Origin: Eubacterium sp. AF22-9
Lineage (GTDB): Bacteria; Bacillota; Clostridia; Lachnospirales; Lachnospiraceae
Direction of reading: 5' to 3'
NCBI GenBank assembly: GCA_003458705.1
Contig: QRVH01000011.1
Location: 1-64,000, forward strand
DNA: 64,000 nucleotides
Numbering within the stretch: position 1 is the first letter of the stretch; the number at the start of each line of letters is the position of its first letter. Made by a program: the position numbers and the translations under genes. This document shows, in pieces, positions 54,843 through 64,000 of the stretch. The notes under the pieces are model-generated. The model saw only the letters and a list, made by a program, of their open reading frames with translations. It was not told the DNA's origin and did no database searches.

Positions 54843-56645
54843 CTAACTTTAATACGCTCATAAACGCCTTCTGTGGTATCTCTACATTACCAATCTGGCG
54901 CATACGCTTCTTTCCTTCCTTCTGTTTCTCAAGAAGTTTCTTCTTTCTTGAGATATCACCACCGTAACATTTTGCAAGTACATCTTTTCTGAGTGCTTGA
55001 CAGTCTCACGGGCAATTACCTTGCTTCCAATAGCTGCCTGAATAGGAATCTCGAACTGCTGTCTTGGAATCTCTTCCTTGAGCTTCTCACACATTTTACG
55101 GCCTCTCTCCTCAGCATTGCCGGCAAATACAATGAATGAAAGCGCATCAACTTCTTCTTTGTTGATAAGAATATCAAGCTTGACAAGCTTAGAGCGCTCA
55201 TAGCCCTTCATCTCATAATCAAATGATGCATAACCTCTTGAGCGTGATTTAAGTGCATCAAAGAAATCATATATAATCTCATTAAGAGGAAGGTCATACT
55301 TAAGCAGTGCTCTTGTCTGCTCAATATATTCCATTCCATTGTATACGCCTCGTCTTTCCTGACAAAGCTTCATAATAGGTCCGACAAATTCTGTTGTAAC
55401 CATAATCTCAGCACTTACCATAGGTTCTTCCATATAGTCAATCTCAGACTGATCCGGCATATTAGACGGATTGGTAAGGTCAATCACCTCACCGTTAGTC
55501 TTGTGAACCTTATATATAACACCAGGTGCAGTTGTTACAAGGTCAAGGTTATATTCTCTTTCAAGTCGCTCCTGTATAATCTCTAAGTGAAGAAGTCCTA
55601 AGAATCCGCATCTGAAACCAAATCCGAGTGCAATAGATGTCTCCGGTTCAAACTGAAGGGCTGCATCATTAAGCTGCAGCTTTTCAAGTGCATCTCTTAA
55701 GTCCTGATACTTGGCACCATCTGCCGGATATAATCCGCAGTAAACCATTGGATTAACCTTCTTGTAACCCGGAAGCGGCTTCTCACATGGTCTGTCATTA
55801 TCTGTAACTGTATCACCAACTCTTGTATCTCTTACATTCTTAATACTTGCTGTGATGTAACCAACCATTCCGGCTGTAAGCTCATCACATGGAATAAAAC
55901 GGCCTGCACCGAAATATCCAACCTCGACAACCTCTTCTACAGCTCCTGTAGCCATCATTCTTATCTTAGTACCCTTCTTGACAGTACCTTCTTTGATTCT
56001 TACAAATATAATAACACCCTTGTATGCATCATACAACGAATCAAATATAAGTGCTGAAAGCGGTGCCGAAGCGTCTCCTGATGGAGACGGAATCTTAGTT
56101 ACTATCTGTTCAAGAACCTCTTCAATATTAATGCCGTTCTTGGCTGATATAAGTGGGGCGTCATGCGCCTCAATTCCTATAACATCTTCAATCTCTTCAA
56201 TAACTCTTTCAGGCTCTGCACTTGGAAGGTCAATTTTATTAATTACAGGAAATACATCAAGGTCATGGTCTAATGCAAGATATACATTAGCAAGTGTCTG
56301 GGCTTCAATTCCCTGTGCCGCATCTACTACAAGTATCGCACCATCACACGCTGCAAGTGCTCTTGATACCTCATAATTAAAGTCAACATGTCCCGGAGTA
56401 TCAATAAGATTAAATATATACTCCTGTCCGTCAGACGCCTTATATACAGTTCTTACTGTCTGTGCCTTGATTGTAATACCTCTTTCTCTCTCAAGATCCA
56501 TGTTATCAAGAATCTGTTCCTGCATCTCTCTTGATGTGAGAAGTCCGGTTTTTTCAATAATTCTGTCAGCCAGTGTTGACTTACCATGATCAATATGTGC
56601 AATAATACAAAAATTTCTTATGTTCTTCTGATTAATTCCTGCCAT
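54832..56645 (-). pseudogene. lepA: Elongation factor 4 (LepA), 3' end shifted by a one-base deletion
   Basis: A ribosome-associated GTPase. G1 [16 protein letters not shown]3 DTPGHVDF, G4 NKIDLPSA, and the LepA-specific C-terminal domain start intact. Near 54996, after IARETVK, the frame slips. Restoring one G yields [20 protein letters not shown] ... [16 protein letters not shown] and a proper end KLDDE with TAG at 54832. Uncorrected, the frame ends at 54882 with an unrelated tail. Start abuts the upstream amidase-like gene; follows the sigE region. Confidence 0.92.
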
Positions 56646-57412
56646 TAATATAACCCCGCTTGTTTTAAATAATCTGTTATGCCATCTGCTATGGCTTGTG
56701 CTGTCTTGTCTTTATCAGTTGTTACTTTCTTCAGATCTGACGCATTAGTTATAAAGCCCATATCTATTATTGTGCTTGTACATCTGCTATGGGCATTAAT
56801 ATAATAATTTTCCTTTGCATCCGCAACAGTACCGGTCTTTACACCACGGTTCTTTATGCCGGCTGATGTTTCAAGACTTGAAAGTATCTTTCTCGATAAT
56901 TCTGCTGCCTCTGTCGGCTTGGTAGTGTGAATATAACTCTCCGCTCCTGATACCGAAGTATCGTTATTATATGAATTCATTCTTAAAGAAATCATTATAT
57001 TAGCTGATGCTTTATTACATGTATTCACTCTCGCTTCATCAGTTACATCTGTATCAGAGGTTCTTGTAAGAACAACATTTATTCCCTGCTGATTCAGCTT
57101 TTCTTTAACAGCAAGAGCCATATCAAGAGTTATATTTTTCTCATTTTTCCCATTGGCACTAAGTCCTGCATCTTTTCCACCTTTAGCAGCATCTATGCAT
57201 ACTGTTATATTTTTTGTTGACTTACTTACATTTTCTTTTTTATCACTACCGCTGTTCGTTCTGGTCTCTGTCTGCGTCTCTTTCTCTGTACCAGAACTGA
57301 TTTCAACTCCCTTAAAGAAATCGTTATAAATCATCAGTGCTGTTACAAGAATACAAACAAGTGTTGCCAGACCGAATAACTTATCTATTCTAAATGTTCT
57401 GTGACCCTTCAT
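56645..57412 (-). CDS. Amidase_3-fold protein lacking the zinc and catalytic residues (pseudo-amidase)
   Basis: A 255-residue protein: N-terminal transmembrane anchor (about residues 13-30), Ser/Thr/Lys-rich linker (40-68), then an N-acetylmuramoyl-L-alanine amidase (Amidase_3, CwlD-like) fold recognisable from [55 protein letters not shown] and [13 protein letters not shown]. The zinc histidine of the usual DAGHGG is Lys77, the histidine of SIHxN is Arg144, and the catalytic Glu of LVExGFISN is Asp217; only Glu91 remains. It is very probably inactive as an amidase and may bind peptidoglycan. Start overlaps lepA start by one base in the same operon direction after sigE. Confidence 0.85.
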   Translation of the reverse strand: MKGHRTFRIDKLFGLATLVCILVTALMIYNDFFKGVEISSGTEKETQTETRTNSGSDKKENVSKSTKNITVCIDAAKGGKDAGLSANGKNEKNITLDMALAVKEKLNQQGINVVLTRTSDTDVTDEARVNTCNKASANIMISLRMNSYNNDTSVSGAESYIHTTKPTEAAELSRKILSSLETSAGIKNRGVKTGTVADAKENYYINAHSRCTSTIIDMGFITNASDLKKVTTDKDKTAQAIADGITDYLKQAGLY

Positions 57413-57466
57413 TATAGTACTCCATTTATATTTCTTGTACTATTGTCCATAAGGAGGGGGCAAATG

Positions 57467-58207
57467 TCAACAACTTTTAACCATTTCTTTTCTTAATTGA
57501 CGCATTATTTTCTTTTCAAGCCTTGAAATATACGATTGTGAAATTCCTAACATATCAGCCACTTCTTTTTGTGTCTTTTCCTCTCCATCCTCTGAGCTTA
57601 AACCAAATCTTAAATCAACTATTATTCTCTCACGTTCCGGAAGCTGGTTTATCGCTCTTTTTAACATTTTGCATTCAACCTCTGTTTCAATATCCCTATA
57701 TATAATATCTTCGTCAGTCCCTATAATATCTGACAAAAGAAGTTCATTTCCGTCCCAGTCAACATTAAGTGGCTCATCTATAGAAACCTCCGCCTTTATC
57801 TTGCTGTTTCTTCTAAGATACATAAGAATTTCATTTTCTATACATCTTGATGCATATGTCGCAAGTTTGATGTTCTTGTCCTTATCATATGAATTAATTG
57901 CCTTAATAAGTCCGATTGTTCCAATTGATATTAAATCCTCTACTCCAACCCCGGTATTGTCGAATTTCTTTGCAATATATACGACAAGTCTTAAATTATG
58001 CTCTATCAGAGTATGCTTTGCCTCTGCATCAGAAGCTGTCCCCAGTGCTTCTATTGCATCCTGCTCCTCGCTTGCCCCAAGTGGTGCAGGCAATATATCT
58101 GTTCCTCCGATATAATGTACATCGCCCTGCTTTAATAAACAAAAATTCTTTATAGAAGGCATCACCTTAAACTGAAAATGATCCGCCATCGCAACCTTTA
58201 CTACCAT
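57467..58207 (-). CDS. sigE: RNA polymerase sporulation sigma factor SigE (pro-form)
   Basis: A 246-residue mother-cell sigma factor. Region 2: [36 protein letters not shown] ... [20 protein letters not shown], then [25 protein letters not shown] (sigma-E specific) and region 4 [21 protein letters not shown]. The ~25-residue hydrophobic/basic extension before [13 protein letters not shown] matches the pro-sequence removed by SpoIIGA. ATG at 58207 chosen with AAGG about eight bases upstream; longer readings overlap spoIIGA. Follows spoIIGA by 43 bp. Confidence 0.94.
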   Translation of the reverse strand: MVVKVAMADHFQFKVMPSIKNFCLLKQGDVHYIGGTDILPAPLGASEEQDAIEALGTASDAEAKHTLIEHNLRLVVYIAKKFDNTGVGVEDLISIGTIGLIKAINSYDKDKNIKLATYASRCIENEILMYLRRNSKIKAEVSIDEPLNVDWDGNELLLSDIIGTDEDIIYRDIETEVECKMLKRAINQLPERERIIVDLRFGLSSEDGEEKTQKEVADMLGISQSYISRLEKKIMRQLRKEMVKSC

Positions 58208-58250
58208 ATTTCTATCCATCCTTTTTATTTTCTTCAAACTCCCGATTCTG

Positions 58251-59120
58251 CTAACCTGCCATGTCCTTCCCCAAAAGTGCATGGTAGTCCCCATTCTTAT
58301 TAATCTGCCTCAGAGACATGCCTATAGCAGCATGTTTCTTTGTAACCACATTTTCTCCCTCGTATATATGTATATAATCTGCTGTTATGATTTCCATCAT
58401 CCCACCTGAATTTCCCACACTGTTATATGGAATCAGATGATACCCAAGCTTTTGTAAGTTATCTATGTCACTGAGAATATCGCTGAAATATGTTCTTTCA
58501 ACCACTGTAACAGGTCTTCTTCCAACATAATCAATAAGGCTGTTTCCCGTATCGATTATTGCGTCCATTTCAAATTCCCGTTCTGCTACTCCAATCACAA
58601 TGCGTCTTTTCAAACCATCCGTTATCCTGATAGTTCTAAGTGTCTTAAGCACAATGACAACAACTATAACCGTCACAGTAAGAAAGATTACCAGTTCACT
58701 GTCAGACAGAATTACATTTTCAATAAAATACCCTGCAAATGTGTACTTTAACCAATGCATTATCCCACCTGCAAAGAGTGCAGTAAGAATCATTCCTGCA
58801 CCTGCTTTCAACAGATTCCTCATATAAAGCTTTAATTGTTTTGATGTTTTCAGCTTAAAGTTCTTATTTCCCGAAAGCATTATCATTGACATAATTAATG
58901 TTACCGGACCATATGTTATGAACTTTTCAAGCAGTGCAAATCTTAGTGGAATACACACGCATATGACAGCCCATGCAGCTCCTAAAGTGGCAGAAATAAT
59001 CATTCTGGATATTCTGGCAGAAAATTTAAAAATCCAGTCTGTTATAAGCAGTGCACACAGGTTTGCCACGAAGTTTATTCCAAACAGAACATCTGCATAT
59101 ATAACCGTACCTGTTATCAC
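58251..59120 (-). CDS. spoIIGA: Sigma-E processing peptidase SpoIIGA
   Basis: Membrane aspartic protease activating pro-sigma-E at the sporulation septum. About five N-terminal transmembrane helices, then a protease domain with the catalytic motif [24 protein letters not shown] and [13 protein letters not shown]. The start is ambiguous: family proteins begin near VIYADVLF, but the codon there is ACG (59108) not ATG. I give the in-frame GTG at 59120, which overlaps the AAGGAGGTGA ribosome-binding site and so is itself not ideal. The protein is ~286-290 residues, normal for the family. Confidence 0.88.
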   Translation of the reverse strand: MITGTVIYADVLFGINFVANLCALLITDWIFKFSARISRMIISATLGAAWAVICVCIPLRFALLEKFITYGPVTLIMSMIMLSGNKNFKLKTSKQLKLYMRNLLKAGAGMILTALFAGGIMHWLKYTFAGYFIENVILSDSELVIFLTVTVIVVVIVLKTLRTIRITDGLKRRIVIGVAEREFEMDAIIDTGNSLIDYVGRRPVTVVERTYFSDILSDIDNLQKLGYHLIPYNSVGNSGGMMEIITADYIHIYEGENVVTKKHAAIGMSLRQINKNGDYHALLGKDMAG

Positions 59121-59186
59121 CTCCTTGTTTTGCGGAGCAAAATCCGAGTCTCTGCGAGGAGAGGGGATTTCACCTCCTTGTTTTGC
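59117..59186. repeat. 17-bp direct repeat carrying a Shine-Dalgarno sequence, in the spoIIGA leader
   Basis: tcacctccttgttttgc occurs perfectly at 59117-59133 and 59170-59186 (minus strand: GCAAAACAAGGAGGTGA), separated by a 36-bp segment. The leader also has a perfect hairpin ttttgc-gga-gcaaaa (59128-59142) just before the proximal ribosome-binding site. The 36-bp segment flanked by 17-bp repeats may have arisen by local duplication or insertion. Confidence 0.75.
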
Positions 59187-59208
59187 TTGTTTCCTTGTTA
59201 CAGGTGAA

Positions 59209-59241
59209 ATTATATACGACAGGGCATGCAAAATTTGTCAA
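59209..59241 (-). promoter_or_regulatory. Spo0A-type promoter of spoIIGA-sigE
   Basis: Minus strand: consensus -35 TTGACA (59236-59241) and -10 TATAAT (59209-59214) with an unusual 21-bp spacer. B. subtilis spoIIG has the same kind of promoter (22-bp spacer), used by sigma-A only with Spo0A~P. Near-matches to the 0A box (TGTCGAA) are present in the spacer (TGTCGTA) and overlapping the -35 box (TTTGACA, reverse box TTCGACA). Confidence 0.7.
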
Positions 59242-59256
59242 AACAAGAGAGATGCA

Positions 59257-59289
59257 TTAAAAAAAGCCACCAGTTAAACTGATGGCTTT
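59257..59289 (-). terminator. Terminator after ftsZ
   Basis: Stem aaagcca[c]cagtt with aactg[a]tggcttt (59263-59289) and a run of seven T on the minus strand. It separates ftsZ from the spoIIGA promoter. Confidence 0.85.
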
Positions 59290-59313
59290 ACTCTGACATA
59301 TTATTAAATTGAA

Positions 59314-60489
59314 TTACTTCTTATTCTTCTGTAAGAAAGTAGGAATTGTAATTCCTCTGTCCTTAACCTGTGGTGTAACAGGTGATGGCTGCTTAAGTCC
59401 CGGAAGTGGAGTTTCACTTGATGCAGAAGATGTTCTTGTTGTCTGTGACTGTGAATATGTATACTGTGGCTTAACATTAACAGTTGGTCTTGCTGTCTGT
59501 GCCATACCTGCAAATCCTGCCATAGCCTTGTTAACATTACCATCCTCAAGTCCTGTTGCAATAACAGTGATTGTCGCCTGATCTGTAACTGTTTCATCAT
59601 ACATAGCACCGAAGATAATGTTGGCATTATCTCCTGCAAGTTCCTGAACATAGCTTGCTGCTTCATTAGCTTCGATAAGGCTTATATCACCTGAGATATT
59701 GATAATAACATGTGATGCACCCTCAATAGTTGTCTCAAGAAGTGGGCTTGTAACAGCCTGCTTAACAGCCTCAATAGCCTTGTCATCACCAGTTGCTGTA
59801 CCAATACCGATATGTGCAACACCCTTGTCCACCATAACAGTCTTAACATCAGCAAAGTCAAGGTTGATAAGACCAGGTACATTGATAAGGTCTGTAATTC
59901 CCTGAACTGCCTGCTGTAATACTTCATCAGCCTTCTTTAATGCCTCTGGCATAGTTGTTCTTCTGTCTACTATCTCTAAAAGCTTGTCATTAGGAATAAC
60001 AATTAGTGTATCTACATTCTCCTTAAGCTTCTCAATACCTGATTCAGCGTTAGCCATTCTTGTTCTTGCCTCGAACTTAAAAGGCTTTGTAACAACACCT
60101 ACTGTAAGGATTCCCATATCCTTAGAAATCTTGGCTACTACAGGAGCTGCACCTGTACCGGTTCCGCCACCCATACCACATGTAACGAATACCATATCAG
60201 CGCCCTTAATTGCCTGTGTAAGTTCCTCAACATTTTCCTCTGCTGCCTTCTCACCAATTTCAGGCTGTGCACCTGCACCAAGTCCCTTAGTAAGCTTCTC
60301 ACCAATCTGAATAGCAGTAGGAGCCTTACATAATGTAAGTGCCTGGCTATCAGTATTAATACCAATAAACTCAACTCCACTAATATTCTCATCTATCATT
60401 CTGTTAACAGCGTTATTACCTGCTCCACCTACACCAACAACTATAATCTTTGCTGATGACTCCTGGTCATTAGTCATTATCTCTAACAA
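59314..60489 (-). CDS. ftsZ: Cell division protein FtsZ
   Basis: A 391-residue tubulin-like GTPase forming the division ring. [18 protein letters not shown] at the N-terminus, tubulin signature [13 protein letters not shown], the T7-loop region [17 protein letters not shown], and the C-terminal peptide [14 protein letters not shown]. The start is a TTG (60489) giving MLEIMTND, matching the conserved MLEF/MLEI beginning, with AAGGAGG eight bases upstream. After ftsQ, before spoIIGA, as in other Firmicutes. Confidence 0.96.
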   Translation of the reverse strand: MLEIMTNDQESSAKIIVVGVGGAGNNAVNRMIDENISGVEFIGINTDSQALTLCKAPTAIQIGEKLTKGLGAGAQPEIGEKAAEENVEELTQAIKGADMVFVTCGMGGGTGTGAAPVVAKISKDMGILTVGVVTKPFKFEARTRMANAESGIEKLKENVDTLIVIPNDKLLEIVDRRTTMPEALKKADEVLQQAVQGITDLINVPGLINLDFADVKTVMVDKGVAHIGIGTATGDDKAIEAVKQAVTSPLLETTIEGASHVIINISGDISLIEANEAASYVQELAGDNANIIFGAMYDETVTDQATITVIATGLEDGNVNKAMAGFAGMAQTARPTVNVKPQYTYSQSQTTRTSSASSETPLPGLKQPSPVTPQVKDRGITIPTFLQKNKK

Positions 60490-60568
60490 GGTTGTTGCCT
60501 CCTTCAATCTCTAAAAATTGCACTACATAATATATTATAATCTTTTCCTTAAAATATCAACCGTTTTT

Positions 60569-61324
60569 TCACTTTTCACGCTTAAAAATTATAGAGCTTT
60601 CATCCCCATTATAATCATCAAGATACAGCGTTCCCTTAAGCGTTCCAAACTTGACTGATAACTGCTTTAACTCAAAAAGCCTGTCCGTAAAATCCTTGCT
60701 GCTGCCAAGGCTTACCTTCACGTCTCCCATATACAGGGTAATATTATATGACGAGTCAAAATATACCTTATCAACATTGATGTCATATTTATCAAAACTC
60801 TGCGTAAGTTCCAGAATTGTATTATATATCTCAGAATTTCCGGCATCCAGTTTTGTATTAATAACAATAGAATTAAAATTAAGACCATCTATCTCTGGAA
60901 CATTCTCATATAAATCTGTAGAACTTTCCACAACAATTCCATCTTTGTCAAAATACATATTGCATCCCATATACCTGACATAACCTACAATTGCCTTTTC
61001 ATATACTGTTACATATAATTTATCAGGCCAGTCCGTCTCAACATCATATTTCTGTATAAACGGTATCTGTGTATCCTTCTGCCCGAACAGCTTGAAATAC
61101 AACAGATTTACATAATCTCCGCCAAATATATATTTTTTAAGTTCCTCATCCGAATAATGAGTTGAACCAACAAACTCTATAGAATCAGCTTCAAACACCT
61201 TATATGTAACACCAAAAAGTGTTCCGGCAGCAACTGCAATAACTGCAATTATAATAAGGACTTTCTTTCTTCTTCTGCCCCGCCTTTTCTTCTGGCTTAC
61301 ATTGTTACTATTCTTACTACCCAT
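60569..61324 (-). CDS. ftsQ: Cell division protein FtsQ/DivIB
   Basis: A 251-residue bitopic protein: Lys/Arg-rich cytosolic N-terminus (KKRRGRRRKK), one transmembrane helix (about 21-43), POTRA domain (ADSIEFVGSTHYSDEELKKYIFG ... DVETDWPDKLYVTVYEKAIVGYV) and FtsQ beta domain. It scaffolds the divisome with FtsL/DivIC. Its ATG overlaps the ftsW stop, and ftsZ follows by 79 bp. Confidence 0.88.
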   Translation of the reverse strand: MGSKNSNNVSQKKRRGRRRKKVLIIIAVIAVAAGTLFGVTYKVFEADSIEFVGSTHYSDEELKKYIFGGDYVNLLYFKLFGQKDTQIPFIQKYDVETDWPDKLYVTVYEKAIVGYVRYMGCNMYFDKDGIVVESSTDLYENVPEIDGLNFNSIVINTKLDAGNSEIYNTILELTQSFDKYDINVDKVYFDSSYNITLYMGDVKVSLGSSKDFTDRLFELKQLSVKFGTLKGTLYLDDYNGDESSIIFKREK

Positions 61325-62514
61325 TATCTTTCCAACTTGATCTGACTGCTTATATTAAATACAACACCAAGTTCAAGCAGTAAAAATACTGCCGCCGTAC
61401 CACCATAACTTATAAATGGCAGAGATACTCCGGTATTAGGTATTGTATTAGTTACTACCGCTATATTAAGAATCACCTGTATTGCAATATGTGCAAATAC
61501 ACCTGTTGCCAGCATTGAACCGAATAAATCCGGAGCATTCTGTGCTATATGGTTAATTCTCCATAACATAACCACAAAAAGTGCAATCAGGCAGAATGCA
61601 CCGAAAAGTCCAAGTTCTTCACATATAACTGAAAATATCATATCATTCTGTGACTCAGGAATATATCCAAGCTTCTGAAGACTCTTTCCAAGTCCTTTTC
61701 CAAAAAGTCCTCCTGAACCTATGGCATACAACGCCTGAACCGTCTGATATCCCTTATCATCAATATACTTCTCAGGATTAAGCCATACAAGCACACGGTT
61801 TAATCTGAACTTCCCTGTCAGGTTTCCTGACACTGCCATCTTCTTTATCCATGAATAAAACGCACCAAAAGCAACTGTTGCCAGTCCCGTCAGTGCAACA
61901 TATATCTTATATCCAGGATATGCAACAAATGTCATGACAACCGAAATAAGTGCCACAATAAGTGCGCTACTCATATTAGAAGACAACACATAAACAAGCA
62001 GTGCAGGAGCAAAACCAGCTATTATACATATCACTATAACAGTCTTGAATTTCTTTATGTTCTGACCGGCTCTGACTATAAGAAGGGCCGTCATGGCAAT
62101 CGTTCCAATCTTTACAAGCTCTGCCGGCTGGAACTGTCCAAGTCCCGGAACCCTTATCCATCTTGTAGCTCCGTTTCTTGTAATTCCAAGCGGAGTCTTT
62201 AAAAGGAACATGCAGAGAAGTCCGCCTATGTATATCACAACTGCAAACTTTTTAAGATAATGATAATCAAATATCTTGGTTTCAACCACCATTAAAACAA
62301 AGCCTATTATAGTGAATATAAGCTGTTTTCTGAAATAAAACTCCGGATCACCTTCTTCAATCTGTGCTGTGTAAGAGCTTGTGCTGTAAATCATAGTAAG
62401 TCCGAAGCCAACTATGAATACAAGTACAAAAAGAAGCGTGTAATCAAAGTAAAATCCATATTGTTTTCTCTTTTTTCTGTTTCTGTTATTCCTGCTATTT
62501 CTATTCCCCGGCAT
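61324..62514 (-). CDS. ftsW: SEDS family peptidoglycan glycosyltransferase (FtsW/SpoVE type)
   Basis: A 396-residue SEDS polymerase with about ten transmembrane helices. N-terminal basic tail (RKKRKQ), LGITRNGATRWIRVPGLGQFQPAELVKIG, WLNPEKYIDDKGYQTVQALYAIGSGGLFGKGLGKSLQKLGYIPE, and the catalytic SEDS aspartate region QNDMIFSVICEELGLFG, then PNTGVSLPFISYGGTAAVFLLLELGVVFNI. Located between murD and ftsQ, so divisional FtsW or sporulation SpoVE; these cannot be told apart from sequence alone. murG and murB are not inserted here as in B. subtilis. Confidence 0.93.
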   Translation of the reverse strand: MPGNRNSRNNRNRKKRKQYGFYFDYTLLFVLVFIVGFGLTMIYSTSSYTAQIEEGDPEFYFRKQLIFTIIGFVLMVVETKIFDYHYLKKFAVVIYIGGLLCMFLLKTPLGITRNGATRWIRVPGLGQFQPAELVKIGTIAMTALLIVRAGQNIKKFKTVIVICIIAGFAPALLVYVLSSNMSSALIVALISVVMTFVAYPGYKIYVALTGLATVAFGAFYSWIKKMAVSGNLTGKFRLNRVLVWLNPEKYIDDKGYQTVQALYAIGSGGLFGKGLGKSLQKLGYIPESQNDMIFSVICEELGLFGAFCLIALFVVMLWRINHIAQNAPDLFGSMLATGVFAHIAIQVILNIAVVTNTIPNTGVSLPFISYGGTAAVFLLLELGVVFNISSQIKLER

Positions 62515-62529
62515 AAAGCACCGCCTTTT

Positions 62530-63882
62530 TTATAGATTATTTACAAGGTCTTTGAATATTCTTCCTCTCTGTTCGTAGTTATCAAACATTCCCCAGCTTG
62601 CACATGCCGGAGATAAAAGAACAGCATCACCGCTCACTGCATTCTTGGCACATATATCTACTACCTGTTCCATTGAGTCAGCATACTCGATATTCTCAAA
62701 GCCATATTTCTTACATGTATCAGCAATCTTGACACTTGTCTGTCCTATAAGTACAAGAAGCTTAACCTTATCCTTGAATGCCTTTACATAAAGGTCGAAT
62801 TCAGAGCCTTTATCATAGCCTCCTCCAATAAGAATTGTAGGCTTAACCATAGCCTCAATAGCCTTAACTGCTGCTTCAGGATTAGTTCCCTTGGAATCGT
62901 TATAATAATCAACACCATTCTTGGTTGCAACGTACTCAATTCTATGTTCAACAGCCTTAAACTTCTTAACCTGCTCAATTATGATATCATCAGGAATACC
63001 AGCAGCCTTAGTCATGGCAATCGCTGCGCATACATTTTCATAGTTATGCTTTCCTAAAAGATTCATGTCATGTACATTTAACATATCATAATCGTTAGTT
63101 CCGTCTGTATACTTAATCATTTCACCATCAACATACGCTCCGACTGACGGCTTTCTTTCACTTGAAAACCATACAACATTGGCCTTGCACTCAGGCGCAA
63201 AGTCTGTAAGATACTTATCCTCAAGATTAAGTACACATGTATCTGCCTTAGTCTGGTTCTCGCTTATTCTTTCCTTAGTCCATGCATAACACTCCATTGT
63301 ATGGTGTCTGTTAAGATGGTCAGGAGTAATATTAAGAATTGCAGATACAATCGGATGGAATTCATGTACTGTCTCTAACTGGAAGCTGCTTATCTCAGCA
63401 ACTGTATATGATTCCTCACTTGTCTTTAACACTTCACCTGTATAAGAATTACCTATATTTCCAACGACAAAAGTTTTCTCATTATAAGCAGCAACTATCT
63501 GTCCAACAAGTGCTGTAGTTGTAGTCTTTCCGTTAGTTCCTGTGATTGCAATAATCTTACCCTTGTCATAATTATAAGCAAGTTCAATCTCGCCCCATAC
63601 AGGTATTCCCGCATTCTTAAATGTAAGCACTATCGGACTGTCAATAGGAACACCCGGGCTTATTACAAGCAGGTCAATTCTGGAAAGAAGTGCCTCATCA
63701 AATGCTCCGATGATAATCTCTGCCTTGTTATCTCCTAACTTCTCCTGCACCTTCTGTCTGTCAAGCTTTTCATTGCCATCATACAGTATGCAGTCAGCAC
63801 CAACTTTATTCAAAAGGTCTACAGCTCCAATACCGCTGATACCTGTTCCTACGACCATCACTGTCTTATTCTTTAAATCCAT
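62530..63882 (-). CDS. murD: UDP-N-acetylmuramoyl-L-alanine--D-glutamate ligase
   Basis: A 450-residue Mur ligase adding D-glutamate to the muramic precursor. N-terminal Rossmann MVVGTGISGIGAVDLL, ATP loop ITGTNGKTTTTALVG, AEISSFQLETV, DYYNDSKGTNPEAAVKA, and the C-terminal domain with LLSPACASWGMFDNYEQRGRIFK. Full-length. Followed after 15 bp by ftsW, beginning the division cluster part of the window. Confidence 0.96.
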   Translation of the reverse strand: MDLKNKTVMVVGTGISGIGAVDLLNKVGADCILYDGNEKLDRQKVQEKLGDNKAEIIIGAFDEALLSRIDLLVISPGVPIDSPIVLTFKNAGIPVWGEIELAYNYDKGKIIAITGTNGKTTTTALVGQIVAAYNEKTFVVGNIGNSYTGEVLKTSEESYTVAEISSFQLETVHEFHPIVSAILNITPDHLNRHHTMECYAWTKERISENQTKADTCVLNLEDKYLTDFAPECKANVVWFSSERKPSVGAYVDGEMIKYTDGTNDYDMLNVHDMNLLGKHNYENVCAAIAMTKAAGIPDDIIIEQVKKFKAVEHRIEYVATKNGVDYYNDSKGTNPEAAVKAIEAMVKPTILIGGGYDKGSEFDLYVKAFKDKVKLLVLIGQTSVKIADTCKKYGFENIEYADSMEQVVDICAKNAVSGDAVLLSPACASWGMFDNYEQRGRIFKDLVNNL

Positions 63883-63930
63883 TGTCGTTTACTTCCTTTC
63901 ATACAAAATGTATACAAAAATATATTACTA

Positions 63931-64000
63931 TCAATCACTGTTTTTTTCAAGCTGAACTGACCTCTCTATGCCAAGATACGGCAATATATTTTCATACAGT
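63931..64000 (-). CDS. 3' end of a dcw-cluster gene, probably a penicillin-binding protein (partial)
   Basis: 23 codons enter from beyond the window and stop at TGA (63931-63933), reading LYENILPYLGIERSVQ and ending in Asp. An ILPYLGI ending resembles the C-terminus of FtsI/SpoVD transpeptidase proteins, which often precede mur genes in this cluster. mraY, usually next to murD, is not between them. Identity is tentative because only the last residues are visible. Confidence 0.45.
   Translation of the reverse strand, partial: LYENILPYLGIERSVQLEKNSD

Overview
The window is A+T-rich and looks like the chromosome of a spore-forming member of the Clostridia, most likely Lachnospiraceae. Supporting evidence: the sporulation genes sigK, spoIIGA-sigE and a gerA-type germination gene; a serC-serA-DUF1015 cluster; a pyruvate:ferredoxin oxidoreductase; an ammonium transporter fused to PII; and Gram-positive ribosome-binding sites. 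The genus is not certain. Almost every gene lies on the minus strand; only an Hsp70 paralog and an AraC-type regulator are clearly on the plus strand. I see no rRNA, tRNA, CRISPR array, prophage or complete insertion sequence.

Layout, left to right. 0-1.3 kb: an Rpn-family nuclease gene beside a decayed copy of its own 3' end. 1.3-4.8 kb: a small XRE regulator and the type IV pilus ATPases pilT and pilB. 4.8-8.5 kb: an unknown single-pass membrane protein, a large aminopeptidase P and sigma-K. 8.5-14 kb: a conserved Firmicutes block (ireB, ruvX, DUF1292, rnj, ylbF, an mltG-like gene without catalytic domain, trmR, trhP). 14-20 kb: DUF4956 and VTC-domain proteins, an MscS channel, a branching-enzyme homologue with a coiled-coil tail, and an esterase. 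19.9-20.1 kb: a very large imperfect palindrome. 20-28.5 kb: serine (serC, serA, DUF1015) and branched-chain amino-acid biosynthesis (leuB, ilvD, ilvB). 28.5-31 kb: yajC, tgt, aroC. 31-38 kb: dnaK-like gene, EamA transporter, a hipBA toxin-antitoxin pair whose antitoxin has a premature stop, gerA, cysK. 38.5-44 kb: a 62-bp tandem repeat, then the tetrapyrrole operon hemB-hemL-hemA-hemC-hemD. 44-53.6 kb: ABC exporter, a membrane protein with an operator-flanked promoter, nifJ, amt-PII and a divergent araC gene. 53.6-64 kb: hemW, lepA, a pseudo-amidase, sigE, spoIIGA, ftsZ, ftsQ, ftsW, murD and the end of a gene that is probably a penicillin-binding protein.

A recurring oddity is that four core genes (cysK, hemC, nifJ, lepA) are each broken by the loss of exactly one base from a short run of identical bases. 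In each case the remainder of a normal protein continues in another frame. Because these are core genes, the pattern is better explained by indel errors in the sequence than by four real mutations. By contrast, the antitoxin stop codon is a substitution and may be real.

Most unusual items: the ~240-bp palindrome at 19.9-20.1 kb; the amt-PII leader, which has an early terminator hairpin and two mutually exclusive hairpins; the amidase-fold protein that has lost both zinc histidines and the catalytic glutamate; the sigK start region buried in a terminator hairpin; the spoIIGA leader with a duplicated Shine-Dalgarno segment behind a Spo0A-type promoter with a 21-bp spacer; and the in-frame stop in hipB.
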